A stretch of DNA of 64,000 nt from Pirellulaceae bacterium (lineage in GTDB: Bacteria; Planctomycetota; Planctomycetia; Pirellulales; Pirellulaceae). The DNA lies in contig BPJU01000004.1 in assembly GCA_026004775.1 (NCBI GenBank), positions 306,154 to 370,153 of the forward strand, in the 5' to 3' direction. This document shows, one piece after another, positions 17,709 through 27,058 of this stretch. Position 1 is the first letter of the stretch, and each line of letters begins with the position of its first letter. The notes under the pieces were generated by a model. It saw only the letters and a list, made by a program, of their open reading frames with translations. It searched no databases and had not been told where the DNA came from. The position numbers and the translations under genes are program-made.

Positions 17709-18925
17709 TAGAGGATTCCTGGCTCGCGTACGTTAATACCTTTCAGTGCCATCTTCAACGCCTCGCGGTTCGGCGCCACCGCAAAGGCCGTGGGACGATC
17801 GATCAACTCTTCATCCACCAATTGCTTCAGGCTCATCGTGAAATCCTGCATCCCTTCTTCTGCGCCGATGCGGATCGCATCCGCCAACTTCTCGTCCTGG
17901 CCTTCCAGTACCAGTTTGCGGACAGTGGGGTTGAAAATCATGATTTCCACTGTCGGCACTCGACCTACTCCCGGCTTGATCGATTTGAGCAGTTTCTGGG
18001 CAATGATCGCCTTCATGTTGAAGGCAATAGCACTGCGAATTGCCGAATGTAATTCCTCGGGAAACAGGTCCAGAATACGCCCAATCGTGCTGGGAGCACT
18101 GGATGCGTGGATCGTACCAAATACCAGGTGACCGGTTTCGGCCGCATTGATGGCGGTCATGAACGTTTCCTGGTCGCGCATTTCGCCTACGAGAATCACA
18201 TCCGGGTCTTCACGCACCGCATGCTTCATAGCGATGGCAAAGTCACGGACGTCCTGGCCGATTTCGCGCTGGTTGATCAAGCACTTTTCTTCTGTGAATA
18301 CAAACTCGATCGGGTCTTCCAGCGTCAAAATGTGCTTGGCGTAATGGCGGTTGATATAGTTGAGCATCGACGCAATAGTGGTACTTTTGCCCGAACCGGT
18401 AACGCCCGCCAGCAGAATCATGCCCTGATCGTAGTGGCAGAGCTTTTCGACGACGGGCGGAAGGTGCAGGCCTTCAAAATCGGGAATGTAGTTGTTGATG
18501 CGGCGAGCCACCAGCCCGATTTTGCCCAGTTGCTGGAACATGTTGACGCGAAAGCGCCACGAAACGCCGTCCACATCCACCACATGGGCAAAGTCGCAAC
18601 CGCCATCCCGATCAAAAATCGCGCGGGCTCGCTTGTTCATCATCGGAAACAACAACCGCACCATCTCTTCTGCATCGATCGGCCCGCGGTTCAACGGCTT
18701 GAGCTCCCCGTGAACCCGAACAATCGGCGGGCGACCGACTTTCATGTGCAAGTCGCTACCTTGGAGTTTGACCAGGGCGCGGAAATACTTGTCCACCTCC
18801 AGCTCTTCCCGCCGCTTGACAAACCGGTCGGCCAGCTCTTCCGGGGATACGTCGTGCAACGGCTCCACGACTTCAATGTGCTGTACGTGGTGAGCGTGGT
18901 GAGGTACGTGAGGTGTGGCAGTCAT
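17708..18925 (-). CDS. pilT: PilT-type twitching/secretion ATPase
   Basis: 405 residues with all T2SS/T4P ATPase motifs: Walker A G-V-T-G-S-G-K-S (174-181), Asp box L-E-D-P-I-E-F (about 202), Walker B I-L-V-G-E-M-R-D (about 244-251) and His box T-I-H-A-S (271-275), then A-F-N-M-K-A-I-I-A-Q-K-L-L. This matches PilT, the hexameric motor that retracts type IV pili at the inner membrane, with a 45-residue N-terminal extension that is rich in His. Start ATG 18925 has a GGAGGAG formed by the last codons of hisF. It is coupled downstream to a degenerate GspE-like protein. No pilin or PilB/PilC gene is in the window, so a role in pilus retraction or in another secretion machine remains open. Confidence 0.9.
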   Translation of the reverse strand: MTATPHVPHHAHHVQHIEVVEPLHDVSPEELADRFVKRREELEVDKYFRALVKLQGSDLHMKVGRPPIVRVHGELKPLNRGPIDAEEMVRLLFPMMNKRARAIFDRDGGCDFAHVVDVDGVSWRFRVNMFQQLGKIGLVARRINNYIPDFEGLHLPPVVEKLCHYDQGMILLAGVTGSGKSTTIASMLNYINRHYAKHILTLEDPIEFVFTEEKCLINQREIGQDVRDFAIAMKHAVREDPDVILVGEMRDQETFMTAINAAETGHLVFGTIHASSAPSTIGRILDLFPEELHSAIRSAIAFNMKAIIAQKLLKSIKPGVGRVPTVEIMIFNPTVRKLVLEGQDEKLADAIRIGAEEGMQDFTMSLKQLVDEELIDRPTAFAVAPNREALKMALKGINVREPGIL

Positions 18926-18929
18926 CCGT

Positions 18930-19703
18930 TTACTCCTCCAGACGTACGGGGATACCGCGTTCCCGCATCAGTCGTTTGGTCTCCCGTATAGTATATTTAC
19001 CGAAATGAAAAATGCTGGCGGCCAAGGCGGCGTCGGCCTTGCCGACCAGAATGGCGTCGGCCAAGTGTTCGGGCCGTCCGGCCCCGCCGCTGGCCACCAC
19101 CGGAATGGAAACGGCTTGGCTGACGGCTGCCGTCATTTCCAGGTCATATCCGTCCTGAGTGCCATCGCGATCCATACTGGTCAAGACGATCTCGCCCGCC
19201 CCCAGCTCTTCCACGCGGCGTGCCCAGCTTACCGCCTCCAGCCCCGTAGGGATACGCCCGCCGTTGATGTGCACTTCCCACACTTCCCGGCCATCCCGCC
19301 ACACGCGCTTCGGATCGATATTGACGACGATACACTGGCTGCCGAAGCGACGGGCGGCTTCGCGCACCAGTTCCGGACGGCGGCAAGCCGCCGAATTGAT
19401 CGAGACTTTGTCGCAACCGGCATTCAGCAGTTGGCGGATATCGTCCAGCGAACGGATGCCTCCTCCAACCGTCAACGGCATGAACACCTGTTCGGCCGTC
19501 CGCCGCACCACGTCCAGCAGGATCGAGCGTCCCTCGTGACTGGCTGAAATATCCAAAAACACCAACTCGTCGGCTCCCTCCTGCTCGTAACGAGCCGCCA
19601 CCTCCACCGGATCGCCCGCGTCGCGCAAGTTGACGAAATGCGTCCCCTTCACGACACGCCCTCGATCCACGTCCAGACAGGGTATGACCCGACGAGCCAA
19701 CAT
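18930..19703 (-). CDS. hisF: Imidazole glycerol phosphate synthase subunit HisF
   Basis: 257 residues, full length for the cyclase subunit. HisF uses ammonia from HisH to convert PRFAR to imidazole glycerol phosphate and AICAR in histidine synthesis. The catalytic aspartates are in place: Asp11 in P-C-L-D-V-D-R-G-R and Asp130 in V-N-I-D-P-K-R. Phosphate-binding loops [12 protein letters not shown] and A-S-G-G-A-G-R, and D-R-D-G-T at the end of a strand, are also present. No hisH, hisA or hisI is nearby. Instead the gene is the first of a coupled run that continues into pilT, with only four bases between them. Confidence 0.97.
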   Translation of the reverse strand: MLARRVIPCLDVDRGRVVKGTHFVNLRDAGDPVEVAARYEQEGADELVFLDISASHEGRSILLDVVRRTAEQVFMPLTVGGGIRSLDDIRQLLNAGCDKVSINSAACRRPELVREAARRFGSQCIVVNIDPKRVWRDGREVWEVHINGGRIPTGLEAVSWARRVEELGAGEIVLTSMDRDGTQDGYDLEMTAAVSQAVSIPVVASGGAGRPEHLADAILVGKADAALAASIFHFGKYTIRETKRLMRERGIPVRLEE

Positions 19704-20031
19704 GCCACCCTACCGAAAACCACTCCCCGCCATAACCTCGCTACTCTCCTGACCGATACCCAGCCGGCGGTCAATTCGCTCACGGCGAGAGCGTGGAGAG
19801 CAGCCATCAAAAACTTTACTCTACGGCCGCGCCCAGCAACGGTCAACGAGCCGTCCTGCCGTCCCTCGGAAAGCCTTCGCCGCGTCCAACTGACGGCTCG
19901 ATGCCACCTTCCCCGACACAGGGGACGTTTGCACCGGGCTTGAGTTCTCAGCCAGCCGCACAGAGCGGGCGACCTTACCGTGACTTCGTCCCCTGGCAGC
20001 GATTCAGCCACCCGCGCCGCCCGAGAAGGGT
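19704..20031. other. Intergenic region between thiG and hisF
   Basis: 328 bases with no convincing gene and no recognised riboswitch. Minus-strand frames open here give basic low-complexity translations. The hisF promoter should be inside, but no good hexamer pair is seen. Confidence 0.4.
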
Positions 20032-20868
20032 TCACGGCCGCGTGGCGATAAGCCCCTCTTCGGGACTGCTGGCCGTAGCATAAAGCCGTTTCGGGATGCG
20101 TCCTGCCAAAAAGGCCAGCCGCCCCGCCTCGACCGCCAGCCGCATCGCCCGAGCCATCGCCAGCGGATCCCGAGCATGAGCAATCCCGGTGTTGAGCAAC
20201 ACACCGTCAACTCCCAGCTCCATGGCAATCGCCACATCACTGGCCGTGCCCACGCCGGCATCCACAATCACCGGATAGTCCGGGTCGCCGTCTTTCAGGT
20301 ACTCCAAGCAGATGCGGATGTTGTTGGGATTCAAAATCCCTTGGCCGGAGCCGATAGGGCTGCCGGCCGGCATGACCGCCGTGGCTCCCGCGGCTTTCAG
20401 CCGCCGAGCCACCACCGGGTCGTCGGTCGTGTAACAAAGCACCTGGAAGCCTTCGGCTACCAGCGCCTCGGTGGCTTCCAGCGTGGCGATCGGATCGGGC
20501 AAAAGGGTCTTGGCGTCTCCCAGGACTTCCAGTTTTACCCAGTCGGCCCCGGGGTTTTCCAATTCGCGGAGGATCTCTCGACCCAGGCGAGCCGTCCGCA
20601 CGGCGTCTTTGGCCGTATAGCAGCCGGCCGTGTTCGGCAGTAGCGTGTAGCGGTTAAGATCCAAGTAGTCCAGGATATTCCGCCCCTCACCGTCATAAAG
20701 TCGCTCGCGACGTACCGCCACCGTGACACATTCGGTGCCGGAAAGCTCCAAGGCGTCGCGCATTACCTCAAACGAACTGTATTTGCCGGTGCCGACGATC
20801 AACCGGCTGCGGAAAGTATGAGCCCCGAGCCGCAGCGGATCGTCAAACAGTTTTGCCTCCGCCACCAC
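20032..20868 (-). CDS. thiG: Thiazole synthase ThiG
   Basis: 278 residues, full length. ThiG forms the thiazole phosphate ring of thiamine from deoxyxylulose phosphate, dehydroglycine and ThiS thiocarboxylate. Landmarks are [12 protein letters not shown] at the N-terminus, [15 protein letters not shown] and the phosphate loop region [15 protein letters not shown], then [10 protein letters not shown] and G-V-L-L-N-T-G-I-A. The start is one of two consecutive GTG codons (20868, 20865). The ribosome site GGAGG is made by the terminal glycine codons of thiS, seven bases upstream, so the pair is translationally coupled. thiC, thiD and thiE are not in the window. Confidence 0.97.
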   Translation of the reverse strand: MVAEAKLFDDPLRLGAHTFRSRLIVGTGKYSSFEVMRDALELSGTECVTVAVRRERLYDGEGRNILDYLDLNRYTLLPNTAGCYTAKDAVRTARLGREILRELENPGADWVKLEVLGDAKTLLPDPIATLEATEALVAEGFQVLCYTTDDPVVARRLKAAGATAVMPAGSPIGSGQGILNPNNIRICLEYLKDGDPDYPVIVDAGVGTASDVAIAMELGVDGVLLNTGIAHARDPLAMARAMRLAVEAGRLAFLAGRIPKRLYATASSPEEGLIATRP

Positions 20869-20871
20869 CGC

Positions 20872-21093
20872 TTAGCCTCCACCGACCAGCGTTACTAATT
20901 CCACCACGTCTCCATCGCACAGGTGCGTCTGGGCATGGGCTTGGCGAGGGACTACCTGGCCGTTGACTTCGACCGCCACGTACCGCTTCAGGCCCAACTT
21001 GCCCAATAATTCCGCCACGCTCAGCCGGCCCTCAAGCTCCATCGGCTCCCCGTTGACTTCGATTCTTACCCGCTGCTGATCCTGCTCGGCCAT
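20872..21093 (-). CDS. thiS: Sulfur carrier protein ThiS
   Basis: 73 residues with the ubiquitin-like beta-grasp pattern ([22 protein letters not shown]) and the C-terminal V-T-L-V-G-G-G. The C-terminal glycine is thiocarboxylated by a ThiF-type enzyme and donates sulfur to ThiG. Here there are three terminal glycines rather than two, so the active terminus has one extra residue compared with most ThiS proteins. It is directly upstream of thiG. The 137 bases upstream do not match the TPP riboswitch core. Confidence 0.95.
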   Translation of the reverse strand: MAEQDQQRVRIEVNGEPMELEGRLSVAELLGKLGLKRYVAVEVNGQVVPRQAHAQTHLCDGDVVELVTLVGGG

Positions 21094-21230
21094 GCTCGAT
21101 CCTTTGCGCGCAGCACCACCCGGGCACGCTCATTGGCACCGGGTAAAAAGGCCAGCCCGCCCGATCAGCCGCAACGCACTACGTTACAAGGGCGCCGGGA
21201 GTCGGCCGCAACCTTATCGGCGGCCACGAT

Positions 21231-21803
21231 TCACGGCGCTGGCCTTTCTAACTCAATATTCCGAGCTTGACCGGCACTTAACAAGACCAGAGGACCTTGT
21301 TGGGGTTGGCCAACATTAGCGGCTTGACGATTCCACGGAATCCCGAAGGCGGCGAATTTGCCCGTGTTGGCGTCGGCTACATAAACGACCGTACCGGCCG
21401 GACGATTCAGACCGGCTCCCTGACGGAAGTCCATTTCACCCGTGACCATCAAGTAGTCAGGCTTCTTACCCGGCTGCACACCCAGTACCTGGATGACGTT
21501 GGTCTGAAAATGTGCCAGGAAATTGGGGCCGAAGCGAGGGTAGATAACGAAGCAGTGAAGATCGCCCGTCAAGTAATCCAAGATAAACAGCCCTTCACCG
21601 TCTTCGATCCTGCCGGTGGCCAACGCCATCGATTGGCCGCCATGAGTGGCGGTGGCTTGAAGAACCTTCGGCCACCCTTGGCGCTGCCGGCTCGCATCGT
21701 GCCAAACCCACAAGCCGGTTGCCAAAACGGCCAGCGCAAATCCCAACAGCAGCCAACCGGCTCGCTCCTGCCATCCTATCCGCCACCAGCGACCTGTGTT
21801 CAT
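21231..21803 (-). CDS. Single-pass membrane or secreted hypothetical protein
   Basis: 190 residues from ATG 21803 (M-N-T-G-R-W-W-R-I-G), with GGAAAGG nine bases upstream; the frame is open to 21956 without support. One hydrophobic helix at about 16-36 anchors or exports it. The remaining part is beta-rich (S-M-A-L-A-T-G-R-I-E-D-G-E-G-L-F-I-L-D, V-Y-V-A-D-A-N-T-G-K-F-A-A-F-G) and reads like one or two blades of a propeller-type repeat. No enzyme motif. Planctomycete-specific by appearance. It sits upstream of thiS on the same strand with 137 bases between them, so cotranscription is uncertain. Confidence 0.7.
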   Translation of the reverse strand: MNTGRWWRIGWQERAGWLLLGFALAVLATGLWVWHDASRQRQGWPKVLQATATHGGQSMALATGRIEDGEGLFILDYLTGDLHCFVIYPRFGPNFLAHFQTNVIQVLGVQPGKKPDYLMVTGEMDFRQGAGLNRPAGTVVYVADANTGKFAAFGIPWNRQAANVGQPQQGPLVLLSAGQARNIELERPAP

Positions 21804-22072
21804 GACCAATCGCCTTTCCAAGGTGTTGGGAAACAGTTGTTCACGAAGGCCGACGCTCGACCTGAGGCTCCTTCCTGGCACGGGCACGCTGCGTTTGGGA
21901 AAAAGCCCAGCGCCACCCACAGGAAAGTCTATCCGAAAGTGCGGTGATTTGTCCATATTTTATGGAGGGGGGATTTTTGGCACGGCAGCCGCAACAGCAG
22001 GCGGCCGGCCGCGGCGTACAGCCGGTAAGGGAAAGCCTGCAACAGTGCGCGCCTGAAGAGATCTTGCCGAGG

Positions 22073-23326
22073 CTACGGATTCTGTTGCATGTGGCGGATC
22101 ACCTCGGGAAGCTGGGGATCGACCAGACCCAATACGCCGCGGCCCTCGTCCAGACGAGCCTGTACGTCCTGTTTGATCTCTTCGACATCCGCTTCCCAAA
22201 ACCGACTGATCAACTCGTCCGGCAATTCTTCCAACGATCGAACAATGCGAAAACCGACACCTCGAGCCGGATCGGTGGTGAACCACCACGGGCTCAACGG
22301 AAGATTCGGATCCTCCGATTTCCATTCCGGATCGTTCGACTCCATCCGAGCGGCACTGCGACACGCTTCGGCCGTGTCATCCCAATGCCCGCCTCGAAGC
22401 ACGCGCGGATACAATTGAGTCGGCCAGACAGCGGCTTGCCACTGCGTGACGCGTTTTCCGGCGAAACGCTGATAACCATCCTCCAACACCTGGTCGATAC
22501 ACCACTCAGCTACGTTGCCATAAATATCGTACAGTCCCCAAGGGTTCGGCTTTTTCTGTCCTACCGGATGCGTGGTTTCATCGGAGTTGTCGAAGTACCA
22601 GGCATAATCGCCTAATTGAGCCGGATCGTCACCAAAGAAATACGCGCTTCTCGTGCCGGCTCGACACGCATGTTCCCATTCACACTCCAACGGCAACCGG
22701 TACTGTTGTCCGGTGAGCAGGCTGAGCCATTTGGTGTACTGTTTGGCTGCGAACTGTGTCATCGTGACCGCCGGTTGCTGCGGATCCTGGCCCTTCTCAT
22801 ATGTGAAACTCGGTTCATACAATTCGGTCGGTGCCGTGACCGCATGCACTCGATTCTCGTCGGTCACCGGCCTCAGCGACCGGCTCTGCATTTCCTTGAA
22901 AATCCGGTACATCCGCATGTACTGCTGGTACTCGCACCATCGAGTTTCATACTTGGCCATCCAGAACGGCTGGATTTCCACTTCGAATTGCGGTCCTTCG
23001 TTGGCTTTGCGGCCTTTTTCCGTGGGGGGGCTTCCCATGCGGAGCAGGCCGCCCGGAATCGGCACCATTTCGATCGCTACATCCGTGCCGGGTATCGTAA
23101 ACGAATAAGGAACCATATAGCCGCGGTTGGTTTTTACGTAGAATCCCGACGTGGGTTCTTCCTGGACCAACCCGGGAACCTGTTCGGCTCCCAGGCCGGC
23201 CGGCGCGTTAGCCGCGGCAATACAAGCGACGAAGATGCCCAGCCACACGGTGCCCAGCGCACGGCCGCACCGTTGACGTGTGTGCCTTGGGGTTCCTGCG
23301 ATCGACCGTTCGGTGGATTTCGCCAC
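22073..23326 (-). CDS. SUMF1 (formylglycine-generating-enzyme-like) domain protein, exported
   Basis: 417 residues. The start is the GTG at 23326 because AGGGAG lies six bases upstream; the open frame continues to 23485 and would overlap dapL. A signal peptide (hydrophobic stretch about 21-45) leads to an SUMF1 domain over about residues 90-355: V-P-I-P-G-G-L-L-R-M-G-S, then W-M-A-K-Y-E-T-R-W, Y-R-L-P-L-E-C-E-W-E-H-A-C-R-A-G, N-P-W-G-L-Y-D-I-Y-G-N-V-A-E-W and the C-terminal C-R-S-A-A-R. True sulfatase-activating enzymes have two active cysteines in that last segment; only one is present, so sulfatase activation is unlikely. The C-terminal tail (about 360-417) is extra. Probably an exported accessory protein of unknown target. 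Confidence 0.88.
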   Translation of the reverse strand: MAKSTERSIAGTPRHTRQRCGRALGTVWLGIFVACIAAANAPAGLGAEQVPGLVQEEPTSGFYVKTNRGYMVPYSFTIPGTDVAIEMVPIPGGLLRMGSPPTEKGRKANEGPQFEVEIQPFWMAKYETRWCEYQQYMRMYRIFKEMQSRSLRPVTDENRVHAVTAPTELYEPSFTYEKGQDPQQPAVTMTQFAAKQYTKWLSLLTGQQYRLPLECEWEHACRAGTRSAYFFGDDPAQLGDYAWYFDNSDETTHPVGQKKPNPWGLYDIYGNVAEWCIDQVLEDGYQRFAGKRVTQWQAAVWPTQLYPRVLRGGHWDDTAEACRSAARMESNDPEWKSEDPNLPLSPWWFTTDPARGVGFRIVRSLEELPDELISRFWEADVEEIKQDVQARLDEGRGVLGLVDPQLPEVIRHMQQNP

Positions 23327-23408
23327 GACAAGCTCCCTGTAGTTCGAGTTACAGTTCAACTCGACCTGTTTTCTCCACACTGCGCCATCGGCGACGGAAC
23401 CGTACCGG

Positions 23409-24653
23409 TTATCGAGCCGTTTCCGCGGGCAGTTGCGCCAGTCGCTCAACAGCCTCCAGAATGTTCTCGCGGCTATTGAACGCACTCAACCGAAAATACC
23501 CCTCACCAGCCGCACCGAACCCGCTTCCGGGCGTGCCAACCAGGTGCGCCCTTTCTAAAAGATAGTCGAAAAACTGCCAACTACTCATACCGCCAGGCGT
23601 CTTCAGCCACAAATACGGGGCGTTGCGTCCGCCATAGACTTGCCAACCCAAACGGGTAAGCCCTTCGCGAAGCAACCGCGCGTTGGTCATATAAAAATCG
23701 ATCAAAGCGCCGATCTGCTGTTTGCCTTCCGGAGTGTAGGCAGCCGCTGCTCCCCGCTGCACAATGTACGAGACACCATTGAACTTCGTCGTATGGCGTC
23801 GCGTCCACAGCGCATGGAGCGGTACCCTTTGTCCATCCCGGGTCCGGCCGAAGACCGAATGAGGCACGACTGTGTAGGCGCAACGCACACCGGTGAACCC
23901 CGCGTTCTTGCTGAAGCTGCGCAGCTCGATCGCCACCTGGCGAGCCTGAGGGATTTCGTAGATCGAGTGGGGAAGGTGCGGCTCTTGGATATACGCTTCA
24001 TACGCAGCATCGAATAGAATCACTGCCCCGGTTTGGAGGGCAAAGTCGACCCAGCGAGCCAAGGTTTCGCGCGACGCCACCGCTCCCGTCGGATTGTTCG
24101 GATAACAGAGATAAATAAGATCCACCGGTTCGGAGGGCAAATCGGGTTGGAAGTCGTTTTCCGCCGTGGCGCTCAAATACACCAGCCCGGGGTAGCGGCC
24201 GTCGTTGTCGGCCGGCCCCGTGCGGCCCGCCATCACATTCGTGTCGACATAAACAGGGTAGACCGGATCCAGTACGGCCACGCGATTTGCCAAATCAAAA
24301 ATATCCAGCAGATTCCCCACGTCACATTTCGAGCCATCCGAGACAAAGATCTCGTCAGGAGCCACGTCCGCGCCGCGAGCGCGAAAATCATGTTCGGCAA
24401 TCGCTTCCCGTAAGAAAGCATATCCCTGCTCGGGACCATAGCCACGAAACGTCTCTCGCCGCCCCATCTCGGCAACCGCCTGGTGCATCGCCTCGACGAT
24501 GGCCGACGGCAACGGCTCCGTGACGTCACCAATCCCCAACCGAATAATACGGGCTTCCGGATGAGCTTCGGCGAAGGCAGCCACGCGACGAGCAATCTCG
24601 GGAAACAAATAGCCCGCTTTGAGCTTCAAATAATTCTCGTTGATGTACACCAT
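23409..24653 (-). CDS. dapL: LL-diaminopimelate aminotransferase
   Basis: 414 residues, full length. DapL converts tetrahydrodipicolinate directly to LL-diaminopimelate with glutamate, a one-step route to lysine and peptidoglycan precursors known from plants, chlamydiae and planctomycetes. The N-terminal [17 protein letters not shown], the C-Y-P-N-N-P-T-G motif, F-D-A-A-Y-E-A-Y-I and S-F-S-K-N-A-G-F with the PLP lysine at about 249 are all present, and the final helix is intact. The start has no close alternative. It stands alone on the minus strand between a di-haem protein and the SUMF1 gene. Presence of DapL is consistent with planctomycetes that make peptidoglycan. Confidence 0.96.
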   Translation of the reverse strand: MVYINENYLKLKAGYLFPEIARRVAAFAEAHPEARIIRLGIGDVTEPLPSAIVEAMHQAVAEMGRRETFRGYGPEQGYAFLREAIAEHDFRARGADVAPDEIFVSDGSKCDVGNLLDIFDLANRVAVLDPVYPVYVDTNVMAGRTGPADNDGRYPGLVYLSATAENDFQPDLPSEPVDLIYLCYPNNPTGAVASRETLARWVDFALQTGAVILFDAAYEAYIQEPHLPHSIYEIPQARQVAIELRSFSKNAGFTGVRCAYTVVPHSVFGRTRDGQRVPLHALWTRRHTTKFNGVSYIVQRGAAAAYTPEGKQQIGALIDFYMTNARLLREGLTRLGWQVYGGRNAPYLWLKTPGGMSSWQFFDYLLERAHLVGTPGSGFGAAGEGYFRLSAFNSRENILEAVERLAQLPAETAR

Positions 24654-24881
24654 GTCTGCGGCCTGCTTCCACCGGTAAGACGATATGTCTTTGCTGATCG
24701 CTATCGGTTCGAACCATTATCGCCGGCGACGATCCTATTCCACGATCCCCTCAGGAACTTGCCGCCGCCGACAGGGCGATTTGCTCGATTAAACCGCCTC
24801 CAGCGTCCGCCGGGTAGGGGGCTTGTTACTCGAAAGTCCCTGGCACGTCGGCACCTATCGCGAGCAGTCGCTTGCGGCATA

Positions 24882-26687
24882 CTACAGCGTCATCAAGAAC
24901 GCCAGCAGCGCGTCGATCTCCTCCTCGCCATAGCGCGAATTCTGAGGGTGGCCGAAGCGGCGAAAAACGTCGGACAGCGAACGAGCACGGCCGTCGTGTA
25001 GCCAGGCATCCCGCTGGCTTACTCCCAAGAGCGACGGCGGGTTGAAGTGGCGGCGCCCTTGTTGATCCTCCAGTCCCACGTCGACACGCCCAGCCACCGT
25101 GTAATAAGGCGGCGGATGGCATTCCGTGCAGCGGCGCTCCTGGAATAACCGCCGCCCCTCGGCCACCAGCGATAACTCCGCCCGCTGCCTCGCCGAAGCA
25201 ATGCCCGGAGCTGGTGGGAGCGATTCCACGTACCGGAGGAGCGATTGCCATTCGCCCGCCGAAAGATTCCCAGCCGTTCCATGCATCGTCGTCGCTACCG
25301 ATTTGGCCAATTGGGAAGCCAACGACGGTTGACTGCCATCCCAAGCAAACGGAGCCGTGCCCGCCAGCCCCAACAACGACAAGACACGCTTGGCGGCCCC
25401 ATAGCTTCCATCGCCCAGATTGTCCACAGCCACCGGCAACATGTGTCCCTCCACATGACACGTGTGGCAACTCATCCATCCGTCCAGGGACAGACCCGCA
25501 TCGAAAAACAACCTTTCACCCAACTCCCACTCGGAAACCGGCTGCTCAGACGCCAGAGCAATACGGTAGCGTACCTGGGGTTGCTGCGTATCCACCACCG
25601 AAATGTCGTGGGACAATTTGTTGACCACCAAGATCTGGCGGTGCTCGCCGTCCTCAACTAACGCCACCGGGCGGCTTCCCACGGAAACGCGCCGAGCCGC
25701 CCCGGAGCGCGAATCCAGCAGCAATATTTCGCCGCGTCCTCCCAGGGCCACAGCGAACTGGTCGTGCGGCAGCCGCAGCAAAGCTTCCGGGTCGCCCGAG
25801 CCGGTTTTCGGTTGGCCGAGCGACCAGAGACTCCAGCGCGTAACCCGCCGAAAGTTCTCGCCATCCGTTGGCCCAGCCACGCCTGACTCTTCCTGCGACG
25901 GGAAAAGTTGCTCGCGGCGCACCCCCAGCACCACCTGTTGTACCACATTGCCCCAGAACACCTGCTCTCGGTCAGCGGGCAAGAACGGGTGGACAATGGT
26001 GGCCAGGAAATAGTAGGTCGCCTGCTCTTCATCACAGGCCACATCCCGCAAACTCATCCCCGGCAATCGCCGGCGGGCCACCACGGCACCATCCTCGGGG
26101 CGCACCACCGCCACCCGATCCGAAAACGCGTCTCCTACCAACAGCATGCCCGTCGGACGATCCCAACAGAGTGAGCCGGGGGCGAAAGACAGGTCGATCA
26201 GGTACCGCTTCTCCAGGCGCTTTTGTCCAGCGGCTGTTCCCACCCACTCGTAAAGTGCCACCTGTCGTGCCCACAGGCCGGCAACCGCTACGTACGAGCC
26301 GTGGTGTGCCAGGTTTCGAGGTGTATGAGGCGCCGCCAGCCGCTGTCGTAGCACGAATCCCTCAACCGAATCGCAAGCCATATGCCAAACTTCATGCCGC
26401 GCCGCATCGGTAACCAAGAATTGATCTGTGCCAGGGATGGGAGCAATCGCCGTAAAGCAACCACCAAATGCAAGGGTGTGTTCCAGGCGGTGGGTAAGGG
26501 GATTCCAAGAAGCCAGAACGCCGTTGCGGCAAACAATCACCAACCGCTCGGCGACCCACGCCGCCGATTCCGGGAACCGAGCCGTGGCTGCCCGGCAGGC
26601 GGGTGCAAAAACGAGCGTAGCAATCCAGACAATTGCCCACGAACATAGCCCATGGGCAAATGTCTGGCCGATTGAACGTGCCTTCAT
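24882..26687 (-). CDS. Beta-propeller / di-haem cytochrome c peroxidase-like protein, exported
   Basis: 601 residues from ATG 26687. The frame also runs back to 26888 without support. A signal peptide (hydrophobic region about 14-32, cleavage near C-R-A-A) precedes a YVTN/YncE-like seven-bladed propeller (about 40-365). The C-terminal 230 residues are a cytochrome c domain with two C-x-x-C-H haem sites, S-C-H-T-C-H near residue 400 and C-T-E-C-H near residue 540, as in MauG and bacterial di-haem peroxidases. It should act in the periplasm in electron transfer or oxidation. A clear paralog lies at 55744-57489, with the same domain order. The enzyme substrate is unknown. It is divergent from the Zn peptidase gene. 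Confidence 0.9.
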   Translation of the reverse strand: MKARSIGQTFAHGLCSWAIVWIATLVFAPACRAATARFPESAAWVAERLVIVCRNGVLASWNPLTHRLEHTLAFGGCFTAIAPIPGTDQFLVTDAARHEVWHMACDSVEGFVLRQRLAAPHTPRNLAHHGSYVAVAGLWARQVALYEWVGTAAGQKRLEKRYLIDLSFAPGSLCWDRPTGMLLVGDAFSDRVAVVRPEDGAVVARRRLPGMSLRDVACDEEQATYYFLATIVHPFLPADREQVFWGNVVQQVVLGVRREQLFPSQEESGVAGPTDGENFRRVTRWSLWSLGQPKTGSGDPEALLRLPHDQFAVALGGRGEILLLDSRSGAARRVSVGSRPVALVEDGEHRQILVVNKLSHDISVVDTQQPQVRYRIALASEQPVSEWELGERLFFDAGLSLDGWMSCHTCHVEGHMLPVAVDNLGDGSYGAAKRVLSLLGLAGTAPFAWDGSQPSLASQLAKSVATTMHGTAGNLSAGEWQSLLRYVESLPPAPGIASARQRAELSLVAEGRRLFQERRCTECHPPPYYTVAGRVDVGLEDQQGRRHFNPPSLLGVSQRDAWLHDGRARSLSDVFRRFGHPQNSRYGEEEIDALLAFLMTL

Positions 26688-27058
26688 GTCGTACCGGTGT
26701 GTTTGCGTAATGTGTTTCGTTGCGCGCAGCCGTTTTCCCCAAAGTTTGGCAAAAACTTGTTGCCCGCACCTCATTCTGTGCAGTTCCCGCCCCCTTTTCC
26801 AGGTGCCGGAGTTTCTGGAGCCGACCAGCACGGCGATACGCTCCTTCTCGACGCCAAAGTTCGCCGGAAGGCAGACCAGCTCCAGCAAACAGCCCCCATT
26901 GGCAGATGTCTCTGGCCGAACACGGCTTGGGCGGTATACTTATAAGGAAGCCGGTTGAAGGTCACGTAACCCGTCAGGTACTTGCCACCAAGGGTACAGG
27001 CAAGTTTGCTGTCGGCGGCGCCGTTGCCTGGTTCACTGTACATACAAGGGACACGACC
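26688..27058. other. Divergent intergenic region
   Basis: Spacer between the di-haem protein (minus) and Zn peptidase (plus). A TATACT at 26935-26940 lies at a plausible distance from the plus-strand start, with only a poor -35 (CTGGCC) 17 bases upstream. No repeat or RNA gene seen. The long plus-strand frame starting at 26720 is not supported by a ribosome site. Confidence 0.35.

Noticed and set aside
19649..20035. 128-codon minus-strand frame between thiG and hisF
   Set aside because: It runs into hisF in another frame, is very Arg-rich and has no supporting start site.
21094..21230. Possible TPP riboswitch upstream of thiS
   Set aside because: The minus strand does not contain the conserved CUGAGA and ACC-CUGAU core elements.
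22073..23326. True sulfatase-activating (FGE) function for the SUMF1 protein
   Set aside because: Only one of the two active-site cysteines is present in the C-terminal motif.
24706..24715. GGTTCGAACC resembling a tRNA T-loop
   Set aside because: The flanks do not form a T-stem or acceptor stem; it is a 10-base palindrome in the dapL leader.
26720..27058. Extension of the Zn-peptidase frame upstream
   Set aside because: It has no ribosome site and would put a basic low-complexity segment ahead of the first transmembrane helix.
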